Shown here: positions 6,909 to 14,349 of the stretch, one piece after another
Layout of the letters: the number at the start of each line of letters is the position of its first letter
Numbering within the stretch: position 1 is the first letter of the stretch
DNA from: an uncultured Elusimicrobia bacterium
GTDB taxonomy: Bacteria > Elusimicrobiota > Elusimicrobia > Elusimicrobiales > UBA9959
Direction: 5' to 3'
Assembly (NCBI GenBank): GCA_903873295.1
Contig: CAIQNV010000133.1
Coordinates: 1 to 33,157, forward strand
Length of the DNA: 33,157 nt
Program-made: the position numbers and the translations under genes
Notes under the pieces: generated by a model
What the model saw: only the letters and a program-made list of their open reading frames with translations
What the model was told of the DNA's origin: nothing
Databases searched by the model: none

Positions 6909-7619
6909 CTATTTAGCTTTAAGTATTTCAGAAGGCAGAGAGAAGCGGGCGAGGCCGCGGGTTTCCAGCTTCTTCAGGAAAGAAACATAATCGGCGAATA
7001 TTTTTAAGTCCTTGCCTTTGATGTCGGCGTGGTGGAAATAGATGCCGGCCGGCTTGTGGCCTTCCCGCAGCTCCGCGAGCGTCCGCGACCTAAGCAGACT
7101 TAAAGACAGCCGGTGCGGCTTTAATTCCAGATCATATTCGTTCACCGTCACCCGCGTGCCAAGGAAAACAGGGGCGCCGGCCTGAGCGCTTTTCAGCCGG
7201 CGGCTGGCGGAAATGCCTTTAAAGCCGAGCCTGGCGAGAGCCTTCAGGGTGTCCTCATTGTAGACGTGGAAAGGCGGCACGAAAACCGGCTTTGAGAGTT
7301 TGCCGAACAACTTAGCCATCAGCTTTTTCCCGGCGGCGATATCTGCCCGCTGCATTCCGTAAGAGCGCGAGGGGCCGAACTCGTGTTTAAGATATTTGTT
7401 GCCGGAATGCTCAGCGTGACGGAAGCCGTGCTGCAAAGCCTCCAGCCGCGTACCGCCGGCGGCTTCGCCCCGGAAGAAAGCGGCCAGTCCGGCCCCGGCA
7501 AGCGCCGGGATGACGGCATAGGACACAGGCAGGTCCGCCGCCTTGAGCAGTTTGAAAACGCGCAGGAAAGCCGGGTCCGGCTTTATTACGTCGTCGCAGC
7601 GCAGGAAAAATGTCTTCAT
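6909..7619 (-). CDS. CE4-like polysaccharide deacetylase family protein
   Basis: This 236-aa protein has the NodB-homology plan in short form: RCDDV with D9 and D10 (catalytic base and metal Asp positions), QHGFRHAEHS with H64 and H68 spaced as the metal-binding H-x3-H (H71 is a further His), FVPPFHVYN in place of the RPP motif, and IYFHHADI for the late catalytic His. These are metal-dependent de-N-acetylases of glycans, although some members have other amide substrates. No signal peptide is seen, so it may act in the cytoplasm on a precursor. ATG at 7619 is preferred over an in-frame start at 7718, because the extra 33 residues are basic and unlike the family and because ATG overlaps the upstream stop (ATGA). 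It is the last gene of the minus-strand train. Confidence 0.7.
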   Translation of the reverse strand: MKTFFLRCDDVIKPDPAFLRVFKLLKAADLPVSYAVIPALAGAGLAAFFRGEAAGGTRLEALQHGFRHAEHSGNKYLKHEFGPSRSYGMQRADIAAGKKLMAKLFGKLSKPVFVPPFHVYNEDTLKALARLGFKGISASRRLKSAQAGAPVFLGTRVTVNEYDLELKPHRLSLSLLRSRTLAELREGHKPAGIYFHHADIKGKDLKIFADYVSFLKKLETRGLARFSLPSEILKAK

Positions 7620-8917
7620 CTGGACATCCACGGGTCGGCGCCGAAAACGGAGCCGGCGGCTTCGGCCTGGAAGCGGCTGCCGCCGAGGCAGACAGGAAGC
7701 ATTGAGCAGCGCTTGCACTGTAACGGGAGCCAGGCCGCTTTACGGGTTTTTTTCAGGAAGGAATGTTTCCAGGCGCCCGTGAGCGTGCCGCCCAGGAATT
7801 CTTTGGAGGGATAGCTGGGCTTGTAGCTCCCGGAGGCGTCCAGGACCAGGCGGGTCCAGCCGTCGTCGAAACGCGCGCCCAGCGCGAAGGGCCTGGCCGC
7901 GGCCGGCAGGCAGCAGAGCGGGACGGGATTTGCCAGCACGGCCCGCGCGCAGCCGGTTTTCTGGGCTGCCGTTCTTTTAGCGAGCTCGATGAAGTCCCTT
8001 CTTGTTATCTTGAACTCCGGCGCGGCGGCGAGGGCTTCCGTCGTCATCATCGGGCGATAAAGCTCCCAGCTGTCGAAGCCGAGAGCGGTTACGGCTTTAT
8101 GCCAGCGGGCAAATTCTTTAACGAGCGGTTTCGAAACCACGGTCCCCGCCCTTACTACCTCTACGCCCGCGGTCCGCAGCCGCTTTATGGACGCCGTCTT
8201 AAGCCCGAAGAGACCGGCCCTGCCTGAGCCTGCCGCATGGCCCGCTTCGTCCACGCCAGGCAGGGAGACCAGGGCATTGTCTATAAGCCCGGCCAGCGCG
8301 CGCGCCCTCGCCGGAGTGAAAAGCACGGCGTTGGTGTTTAAAAGCGTGTAGAAATTAAGCTTGCGCGCGAGGCGCAGAAGTTTTTCAAGGCCGGGGTGAA
8401 GCAGCGGCTCGCCGCCGGTAAAGCGGACGTTTTTAACTCCGAGCGCGGCGGCCTCGCGCAGAGCTTTTTCAGCCGCTCTGACCGGCAGCTCTTCGCCGCT
8501 CCGCCCGAAACAGGCCCGGCAGGCCAGATTGCAGTTCTTGTTCAGCTCGATTACAAGTTCGGCGGGGGCGGGCAATACCGGTTTTAAAAGCCCGGCGGCG
8601 CCTGTCCAGGTTTTATTGAGCCCGGGGCAGCGCCCGTCAAGCGCGCAGCTGCGGCAGGCGGGTATATGCTTAAAAGACCCTTTCACGCCCAGCGGCCAGG
8701 TAAAATGCTCGAAAGCGTCAGGCATCAGGCAGGCCGGGGCGCGGCTTACGGTTATTATGAAATTATTCTCAAGCCCCGCCAGCAGCGGATAGAGAATGAT
8801 CCGCGCGGCTTCCGGCGCGGCGCCGGGCGCAAATAAAATTTTCAACGCCCGGGCCCGGAGGTCCAGGTCCGGCTCAAGGCCGCTCTCGGCCGCGGCGCGC
8901 AGGAGTTCTTCAAGCAT
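7616..8917 (-). CDS. Radical SAM/SPASM protein with extra N-terminal Cys region
   Basis: This 433-aa protein has a catalytic radical SAM motif CNLACRAC (C129, C133, C136), FTGGEPLLHPG, TLLNTNA, and a C-terminal CKRCSMLPVC Cys pattern typical of SPASM auxiliary-cluster binding. Unusually, residues 60-100 already contain PACLMP and then C88-x2-C91-x5-C97-P-G-L, which looks like the C-terminal tail of a different radical SAM/SPASM protein. The gene may therefore descend from a partial tandem duplication or fusion. It overlaps the upstream radical SAM gene by 8 bp and the downstream deacetylase by 4 bp. Likely role: peptide or sugar modification coupled to the neighbouring CE4 enzymes; the substrate is unknown. 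Confidence 0.82.
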   Translation of the reverse strand: MLEELLRAAAESGLEPDLDLRARALKILFAPGAAPEAARIILYPLLAGLENNFIITVSRAPACLMPDAFEHFTWPLGVKGSFKHIPACRSCALDGRCPGLNKTWTGAAGLLKPVLPAPAELVIELNKNCNLACRACFGRSGEELPVRAAEKALREAAALGVKNVRFTGGEPLLHPGLEKLLRLARKLNFYTLLNTNAVLFTPARARALAGLIDNALVSLPGVDEAGHAAGSGRAGLFGLKTASIKRLRTAGVEVVRAGTVVSKPLVKEFARWHKAVTALGFDSWELYRPMMTTEALAAAPEFKITRRDFIELAKRTAAQKTGCARAVLANPVPLCCLPAAARPFALGARFDDGWTRLVLDASGSYKPSYPSKEFLGGTLTGAWKHSFLKKTRKAAWLPLQCKRCSMLPVCLGGSRFQAEAAGSVFGADPWMSR

Positions 8918-10061
8918 TGTTTAAGCTCCAGAAATAATTTCCGCCCTTGAAAGAGCGCTTTACGAGGCCTTTTTTTACCAGGGCTGACCCTGTGATCATG
9001 ACATTAGCGCCGTCGGCGCAGTCATAGCAGAGCGGCACTCCCTTGGCCGCCAGCAGTATAGCGGCGGTGCTAAGGAGCTTCCCGCCGCGCAGTATTTCCA
9101 GAAAACATTTCTCATTGTTCGTGAAATAGGGCCCGGTTTTAGCGGACGCGGGCATGGGCTTGGTTTTTACAGGGGAAATCCCCTTCCAGCCGAAGATCCC
9201 GAGATAGTTGCCGTCTATGCCTCGGCATTTGGTTTTAAAGAAACAGCGCGCGCAGAGCGGGCCTTGTCGTCTGGCCGCGGCCGCCACGGAGTCCAGGTCC
9301 CGCTGCACGCCGTCGGCGGCCACTACCACCGTATTGAAGCGGTATAGTCCTGAGGCCCTTTGTTCGAAACCGGGCAGCAGACAGGGCGGGACGTTCAAAG
9401 CTTTAACTTCCCGGCCAAGGCCGGAATCTGAAGCCAGGCGCAGCGCTTTAACTATGTAAGGCGCGGCCTGCGGCAGGCTTACCCGCAGCCCGGCGGAGCG
9501 GGCCATCTCGCCCGTGTATATCGGGTAGATCAGGACAAAATTCGCAACGCCTTTATCCATAAAGAACCTGAGGCTTTCCGGCAGGGCGCGGTAGTTAGCC
9601 TTGGTTATCAGCAGGTTCACACCGACGGCCGCCCTGAGCTTCATTATGTTCGAAAGGCCGGCCAGGCTTTTTTTGAAAGCTCCCGGCTTGCCGACCAAAC
9701 GGTCATGCGTCTCCGGAAGATGGCTGGCGAAGGTGAATTTGCACACGGTGAGGCCGGCGCGCACCAGTTTAGCGGCTGTCGGTATCGAGGCAAGGCGCGC
9801 TCCGTTGGTCTGCAGCCGCACCGCTTTAAAGCCCACGCGGCGCGCGGCTTTTACCAACTGCGGCAGGTCGGGGCGCAGAAGGGCTTCGCCGCCGGAAAAG
9901 CCCAGCCTTTTGAACCCGGCGCGTTTCGCGGTGTAAATATGTTTCACGGCTGCGGCGGCGGGCATGAAGGCCGACGGCTCGAAGTCGGCCTGCGAACAAA
10001 AAACGCAGCCGAGGTCGCAGGCGTGGTTGAGTATTATTTCGCAGCAGTCTCTTTTCTTCAT
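8910..10061 (-). CDS. Radical SAM/SPASM protein with winged-helix-like C-terminus
   Basis: This 383-aa protein contains CDLGCVFC (C15, C19, C22) and SGGEALLRPDL (a GGEA variant of GGEP), then RLQTNG and PPCLLP with C227. The SPASM-like C270-x2-C273-x5-C279 is followed by RGIDGNYLGIFGW. After about residue 305 a separate 75-residue tail (LRGGKLLSTAAILLAAKGV then ALVKKGLVKRS) resembles a small winged-helix domain, which is inferred from residue pattern only. It begins 2 nt after the upstream deacetylase stop without a visible Shine-Dalgarno, suggesting translational reinitiation. The radical SAM/SPASM assignment is firm; the substrate is unknown. Confidence 0.84.
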   Translation of the reverse strand: MKKRDCCEIILNHACDLGCVFCSQADFEPSAFMPAAAAVKHIYTAKRAGFKRLGFSGGEALLRPDLPQLVKAARRVGFKAVRLQTNGARLASIPTAAKLVRAGLTVCKFTFASHLPETHDRLVGKPGAFKKSLAGLSNIMKLRAAVGVNLLITKANYRALPESLRFFMDKGVANFVLIYPIYTGEMARSAGLRVSLPQAAPYIVKALRLASDSGLGREVKALNVPPCLLPGFEQRASGLYRFNTVVVAADGVQRDLDSVAAAARRQGPLCARCFFKTKCRGIDGNYLGIFGWKGISPVKTKPMPASAKTGPYFTNNEKCFLEILRGGKLLSTAAILLAAKGVPLCYDCADGANVMITGSALVKKGLVKRSFKGGNYFWSLNNA

Positions 10062-10063
10062 TG

Positions 10064-10936
10064 CTATGCGGGTGTCGCCTCGGCGCCCTCTTGCGCTATT
10101 TCGGGGGCCGGATCGCCGGATGGGCAGCAGTTTATGATATCCCGTACCGGGGCCCAGCTGAATTCTTCAAGCAGCGCTCCGACCTTAAGCGGCACGCTGC
10201 CTATATTGTAGTATTGCACGGCCCGCTTGTAAAAAGGCAAAGGTTCCGGCGGGGCGGCGTCGAACTCCCAGGTATGGAAGTAAAGCAGGGCCGGCCTGCC
10301 GGAGGCATTGAGCGCGGCGGTTCTCTTTCTAAGGAACCCGGGGGAGGCCCAGCGAAGGAAGGTCCCTCCCAGGAAAGGCAGGCTGAGCCCCGCGAATTTA
10401 AAAACCGAAGGAGGGAACTCGATCAGGCCGGGGATCGCCTCGTAAGGGAGGGCAGGGGCCGCAGTGAAGCCGGACGGATAGAGGCTTGAGTCGTAGGAGA
10501 ACCCGGCCGCCTTTATGAGCGGCAGAAATTCCCCCGCGCGGCCTTTCAATGACCAGGTCGGGGAGCGGTAGCCCAGCGGGGCGGTGCCGGTAATTTTCTC
10601 GATAATCTCGCGCGAGGCCCTGAGGTCGGAGGAAAATTCCGCGGGCGTCAGGCGCCACAGCGACCTGTGCGCGTGGCCGTGGCTGGCTATTTCGTGGCCG
10701 CGCCCGGCTATCGCCCGGATCTCCTCCGGGTAACGGGCCGCCAACTCGCCCAGGATAAAAAAAGTGGCTTTTACTCCGCGCCTGTCGAGCAGGGCCAGGA
10801 TATCTTCGAGATTGCGGCTAAAAAAACTTTTGTGCGGAGCGGGGGAGCGCGAAAAAAGTACCGTGTCGTGCCATTCCTCGGCGTCGACGGTCAAGGCGTT
10901 GAGCGTACGCGTCCCGGCGCTTCGTTTCGCTGTCAC
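10064..10936 (-). CDS. Polysaccharide deacetylase, XrtA/PEP-CTERM-locus type
   Basis: This 290-aa CE4 enzyme has NALTVDAEEWHD at 13-24 (D18 as base/metal residue), ATFFILGELA, GHEIASHGHAH with H86 and H90 for the metal, GYRSPTWSLK for motif 3, and LLYFHTWEF for the late His. The VDAEEW start and HEIASHGH wording match the deacetylases found in exosortase-associated exopolysaccharide loci, which de-N-acetylate polysaccharide. No exosortase is visible here. The start is GTG at 10936, overlapping the upstream stop as GTGA. No clear signal peptide is present. The Pro/Glu/Ala-rich tail after about residue 270 appears unstructured. Confidence 0.85.
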   Translation of the reverse strand: MTAKRSAGTRTLNALTVDAEEWHDTVLFSRSPAPHKSFFSRNLEDILALLDRRGVKATFFILGELAARYPEEIRAIAGRGHEIASHGHAHRSLWRLTPAEFSSDLRASREIIEKITGTAPLGYRSPTWSLKGRAGEFLPLIKAAGFSYDSSLYPSGFTAAPALPYEAIPGLIEFPPSVFKFAGLSLPFLGGTFLRWASPGFLRKRTAALNASGRPALLYFHTWEFDAAPPEPLPFYKRAVQYYNIGSVPLKVGALLEEFSWAPVRDIINCCPSGDPAPEIAQEGAEATPA

Positions 10937-11625
10937 GCTTTCCTGAGGAAGGTTTCCACCGTCCTGCGTATTAGCCGGTGCTTCACCGGCCGGTTCGGGG
11001 TGAAATAAGCGTTGCCTATCATGTAAAGGTCCTCGCCCAGCACCTTAGGGTTTCTCAGTTTTACCGGGGCGCCGCAGACGCGCGCGCAGGGGGCGGAGTT
11101 GAAAGCCTTCATGTGCGGGCAGTAGCGGGAGGTGGAGCGGAATCTGTAGGGGCCGTGATAATGGATAGCGCCCTTGAAGCCCGACAACTGTTTTAGCACG
11201 GGCTCGCAGTCCGCCTCCGCCGCTTTTATGCCGTACTCACGGCAGAAGGAGTTGAGGAAGGGCTTGTCCATGCGGGCTATTTCCCAGACGATAAGCCTGC
11301 CCAGTACCGGCCGCGCCTTCCCGCGGTACTTGTCCTGCAGTATCTGCAGCAGGCCCCAGTCGTTCACTACTATCTCGAAATCTTTTTGTCTGCCTAAATA
11401 TTTTTTTAGCAGGTCCGCGGCGCGCCCGAGGCCGCGCTCGCTCATTATGGAAGTGACGGTGACCACGCGGCCGTGGAAAATAGCGGCCAGTCTTTTGTAG
11501 TCGGCCGGGGACGGCAGCCTGTTCTCGCAGAATTCCCCGCCCAGGTAAACGGCGTCGTAGCCTTTCAGCCGTTCCGCCGTGACCAGCGGGATCTCAGAGG
11601 GTGCTAAAAGTATAGTTCTTTCCAT
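10933..11625 (-). CDS. UbiV-like U32-family partner protein, copy a
   Basis: This 230-aa protein resembles the UbiV branch of peptidase U32: GYDAVYLGGEFCENRLPS near residues 22-38, EIVVNDWG at 84-91, and a C-terminal Cys group. C33, C169, C180 and C184 match the order and approximate spacing of the four UbiV cysteines that hold a 4Fe-4S cluster (E. coli C39, C180, C193, C197, from memory). It is shorter than UbiV. It overlaps the U32 gene at 11594 by 32 bp. The same overlap style recurs in copy b, which confirms this start. UbiU/UbiV are oxygen-independent hydroxylases of ubiquinone synthesis and related U32 pairs modify RNA, so an Fe-S hydroxylase is likely. The substrate here is unknown and no UbiT-like gene is seen. 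Confidence 0.68.
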   Translation of the reverse strand: MERTILLAPSEIPLVTAERLKGYDAVYLGGEFCENRLPSPADYKRLAAIFHGRVVTVTSIMSERGLGRAADLLKKYLGRQKDFEIVVNDWGLLQILQDKYRGKARPVLGRLIVWEIARMDKPFLNSFCREYGIKAAEADCEPVLKQLSGFKGAIHYHGPYRFRSTSRYCPHMKAFNSAPCARVCGAPVKLRNPKVLGEDLYMIGNAYFTPNRPVKHRLIRRTVETFLRKA

Positions 11626-12493
11626 AGTTCTGGGCTTTCACGGCCGCCCGCGCGCCTTCGTAAAGGAAAAGTTCTTTGGAGATTCCCTTCTCCAGCAGCT
11701 TCGTGATGTAGACCGTAGTATTGAACACCTGGATCACTTCTTCTATATTGGGGCCGCGCGCGACCTTCATCATATCGGCGCCAAGATGGTAAATATCGTA
11801 AAGCGTGGACAGCAGCCAGCGCGTGTCGGGCATCGGCATCCTGAACTTCTCTCCGTCGGGCCGGAGCAGGTCCGACTGGCAGGTGAACGGGCGCGGCGCT
11901 TTGCCCGGCACTATTTCCTGGCCGCAGGGGCACCACATCGAGCAGAGCGGGTTCAGGTTCGTCTCGTAGAAAAGCGGCAGGCAGAAGATCTCTATCTCCA
12001 CGCCTTTTCTGTTCCTGAAGAGCGGCGCGGCTTCCTCCGGCGTGATCTGCTGGGGCAGCACCACTCGCGAGATCCCGCGGTCCCTGAAAAAACCCAGCGC
12101 GCCGCTGTTGAAGCAGAGCGCCAGGGTGCTGAGAGTGAAATGGGTCTTTAGGCCTTTCTTCCGGAAATAATCCAGGATGGCCAGGTCCCTGATTATCACG
12201 CCGTCGATGCCGCGCTCCACCAGGACGGCCGCGGCTTTAGCGGCTTTGGGGAAATCTTTATGGGGGAAGATGTCGTTGGCGACGAGGAAAGCCTTTTTTC
12301 CGAGGGAATGGGCGATGTCTATGGTGCGATGGATATCTTCCAGCGAGCCGAAATTCTCGGCTTTGACGCCGTGGTTGGGAACAGCCGGTATGCCGCAATA
12401 AACTTCGTCGGCCCCGCGGGTGAGGAAATATTCGGCTTCCTTGAAATTGCGCACTCCGACGGTAAGGCCCAGGCGCTTTCCGGTTTTCTTCAT
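11594..12493 (-). CDS. Peptidase U32 family protein, copy a
   Basis: This 299-aa protein has a U32 TIM-barrel-type start: VGVRNFKEAEYFLTRGADEVYCG, KKAFLVANDI, DGVIIRDLAIL, and TLSTLALCFNSGAL. Cysteines C171, C184, C188 and C205 are shared in position with the paralogue at 13471 and are candidates for a 4Fe-4S cluster as in UbiU. C190 is extra. Despite the family name, characterised U32 proteins of this type are hydroxylases or hydroxylase-like RNA/quinone modifiers rather than proteases. AGGAAGA at 12501-12507 sits 7 nt before the ATG, so it starts afresh after a 334-bp gap. The stop lies inside the coding start of the UbiV-like partner, and the two probably act as a heterodimer. Confidence 0.8.
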   Translation of the reverse strand: MKKTGKRLGLTVGVRNFKEAEYFLTRGADEVYCGIPAVPNHGVKAENFGSLEDIHRTIDIAHSLGKKAFLVANDIFPHKDFPKAAKAAAVLVERGIDGVIIRDLAILDYFRKKGLKTHFTLSTLALCFNSGALGFFRDRGISRVVLPQQITPEEAAPLFRNRKGVEIEIFCLPLFYETNLNPLCSMWCPCGQEIVPGKAPRPFTCQSDLLRPDGEKFRMPMPDTRWLLSTLYDIYHLGADMMKVARGPNIEEVIQVFNTTVYITKLLEKGISKELFLYEGARAAVKAQNYGKNYTFSTL

Positions 12494-12827
12494 AAAAAAC
12501 TCTTCCTGCCTATATGATACTAAAATGGGGCTTCCGGGTTTAGCATGAGGACGTGCCGGTCATGGGATCGCTCATTCCGCCGCGCAGGAACCGTTGCGCG
12601 GTTCCCCCCGAAGCGGCGCCAGCCACGCATAAACCGCATAGCGGTTTTGCGCGGTCCCGGCTCGGCGGTTTTGCTTACGTTAAAAACCGCCAACGCCCTT
12701 GCGGCCCGGACGCGAAGCAGATTTATGCTTGGCTCTAAAGCCGGGCCTCACCTCCCCAAAGCGGCTCCAGAGCAACCCCATGCCCGGCCCGCGTTGTTTT
12801 ACCTTCGGCGGGCCCACTAAAATCAGT
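12494..12827. repeat. 334-bp gap with family 2 repeats and a branched fold
   Basis: No gene is supported. 12573-12616 and 12751-12766 are reverse complements of blocks at the left window end, and 12772-12790 is a direct copy of 114-132. GGAACCG and CGGTTCC near 12588-12607 form a tight hairpin. Between them and 12751 lies a branched palindrome: 12621-12633 pairs with 12722-12734 (12/13), enclosing AAACCGC-ATA-GCGGTTT (12631-12647) and a perfect 9-bp stem GGCGGTTTT/AAAACCGCC (12664-12672, 12683-12691). It splits two otherwise overlapping gene trains on the minus strand, so it could attenuate or stabilise transcript. No protein signature of a mobile element is present. Confidence 0.6.
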
Positions 12828-13508
12828 CTAGGCCGGGCCCGAGCCGGCCGGCCTGAATACCTGCCTGGCAGCGGAAGCCGGAACTTTTTTCGTCTGCTTG
12901 GAAAAATAGGCGTTGGCGGCCAGGAAGAGGTCCTGGCCCAGCTGGCGGTTGGTTAATTTAAGCGTGCGTCCGGCGCAGGAAAGGGCGCAGGCGGCCCTGA
13001 AATGGTTCTCGAAGGGGCAATAGGTGGTGACGGCTCTGAAAACATAGCCGCCGTGCCAGGAGACTCCAAGCCCCAGCCGCTTCGCCGCTTCCGCCAGGTC
13101 GGGGCGGTCCGCTTCCCCGCGCAGGATATTGTGCCGCCGTATAAAATCTTTGGCCCATGCCGGGGCCAGCAGGGCCAGCTCCCGCATCATCAGCCTGCCG
13201 GCTGAAATTTTCAGGCCGCGCTGCGTTCTAAGGAAGCCCGCGAAGCCCCAGTCGTTCACCACCACTTCCGCCAGCAGGGAGCGGTTCTTCCTGACGAAGC
13301 GCTCCCAGCCGCCCAGCGCTTTGTCCGTCATGAGCGGGGTGGCGAGGATAAAATTCCCTGCGGCTCCGGCCAGCGCGGCGGCGGCTTTAGCGGAGGGGAG
13401 TTCGTTCTGGCAGAATTCCGACCCGGTCATGACCGCGTCGAAACCAGCCAGCGCCTTCGGGCCGGCTTGTTCAGCCTGCCAGGGACTTAAGAGTAAAACT
13501 TTTTCCAT
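12828..13508 (-). CDS. UbiV-like U32-family partner protein, copy b
   Basis: This 226-aa paralogue of the protein at 10933 shares LLLxP at the start, FDAVMTGSEFCQNELPS, EVVVNDWGF, a late TYCPFENHF...CALSC group, and LGQDLFLAANAYF. C33, C164, C174 and C178 repeat the four-Cys arrangement of copy a and of UbiV, which suggests a 4Fe-4S cluster. It overlaps the U32 gene at 13471 by 38 bp. The Ala/Pro-rich tail differs from copy a and may be dispensable. The product probably pairs with the 13471 protein; the target of the reaction is unknown. Confidence 0.66.
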   Translation of the reverse strand: MEKVLLLSPWQAEQAGPKALAGFDAVMTGSEFCQNELPSAKAAAALAGAAGNFILATPLMTDKALGGWERFVRKNRSLLAEVVVNDWGFAGFLRTQRGLKISAGRLMMRELALLAPAWAKDFIRRHNILRGEADRPDLAEAAKRLGLGVSWHGGYVFRAVTTYCPFENHFRAACALSCAGRTLKLTNRQLGQDLFLAANAYFSKQTKKVPASAARQVFRPAGSGPA

Positions 13509-14349
13509 ATTGCATCGGCTTCGCGTCTATGCGCAGGCCCTCGTGTATAAAGAGCTTGCGGGAAACGCCTTTCTCCAGCAGCTTCACCAGCAGCCTCACT
13601 TTCTGGAACAGATCTATCTCGCGCAGGATATTCGGCCAGCGCGCCACTTTGGCGTGGCCCGCCCCGAGGTGATAATAGTCGTAGAAAGCGCCGAACATAT
13701 ATTCCGGCGGCGGCATGGGCATGCGGAAAATATCTTTGCCGCAGGCATAGGGGAGCAGGCAGGTGAAATCGGTGAATTTTTTGCTGAAATTCTCGCTGGT
13801 CTGCGGGCAGGGCAGAGTGCAGAGGGAATCCAGGTTCACGCCGTAATAGAGCGCCTGGCAGAAAACCTCGGTGTCCAGCCCGTAGCGGTTTTTGATGAGC
13901 CGCTCCGCGTTCTCGGGCATCAGCTGCATTGGCAGCACGAGGCGCGAAAGCCCAAGCTTTGCGAAAAAGCCGAGAGTCTTAGAGTTGAAGCAGTTCGCCA
14001 GCGTGCTGAGCGTGAAATAAAATTTGAATTTTTTCTTCTTGAAATAAGTCAGCAGGGCGGGGTCGCGCAAGATGGCTCCGTCCGCGCCCATATCTTTGAG
14101 CGCAGCCAGCGTCCGGAGAGTTTCGGGGTGCTCAGCTTCCCGCACCAGCTCGTTCACGGCGACGAAAACTTTTTTCCCGGCGCGGTGGGCCAGCTCCAGG
14201 ACGGGCCTGAGGTCTTCGGGGCCGGAAAAATTCTCCCTTGGCAGTCTGTTATTGCGAAGGCTGACCAGGCCGCAATAGACCTCGTCCGCCCCGTTGGCGA
14301 GGAAGTATTCCGCTTCTTTGCGCGATTTAACGCCCGCGGTTATTTTCAT
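13471..14349 (-). CDS. Peptidase U32 family protein, copy b
   Basis: This 292-aa paralogue of the 11594 protein starts at the conserved barrel segment (ITAGVKSRKEAEYF, GADEVYCG, GADGAILRDPALL, TLSTLANCFNSKTLGF). C164, C177, C181 and C197 align with four cysteines of copy a; C203 is extra. Both copies keep RMPMP and the later YHLGA-KVARxPNI stretch, which marks a shared subfamily. ATG overlaps the stop of the methyltransferase (ATGA). As with copy a, an Fe-S hydroxylase-type role with its UbiV-like partner is more likely than proteolysis. Confidence 0.8.
   Translation of the reverse strand: MKITAGVKSRKEAEYFLANGADEVYCGLVSLRNNRLPRENFSGPEDLRPVLELAHRAGKKVFVAVNELVREAEHPETLRTLAALKDMGADGAILRDPALLTYFKKKKFKFYFTLSTLANCFNSKTLGFFAKLGLSRLVLPMQLMPENAERLIKNRYGLDTEVFCQALYYGVNLDSLCTLPCPQTSENFSKKFTDFTCLLPYACGKDIFRMPMPPPEYMFGAFYDYYHLGAGHAKVARWPNILREIDLFQKVRLLVKLLEKGVSRKLFIHEGLRIDAKPMQYGKSFTLKSLAG

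Noticed and set aside
12534-12560. Upstream promoter for the 12493 gene using TATCAT near 12510-12520
   Set aside because: The -10 match is fair but no -35 is found at the right spacing.
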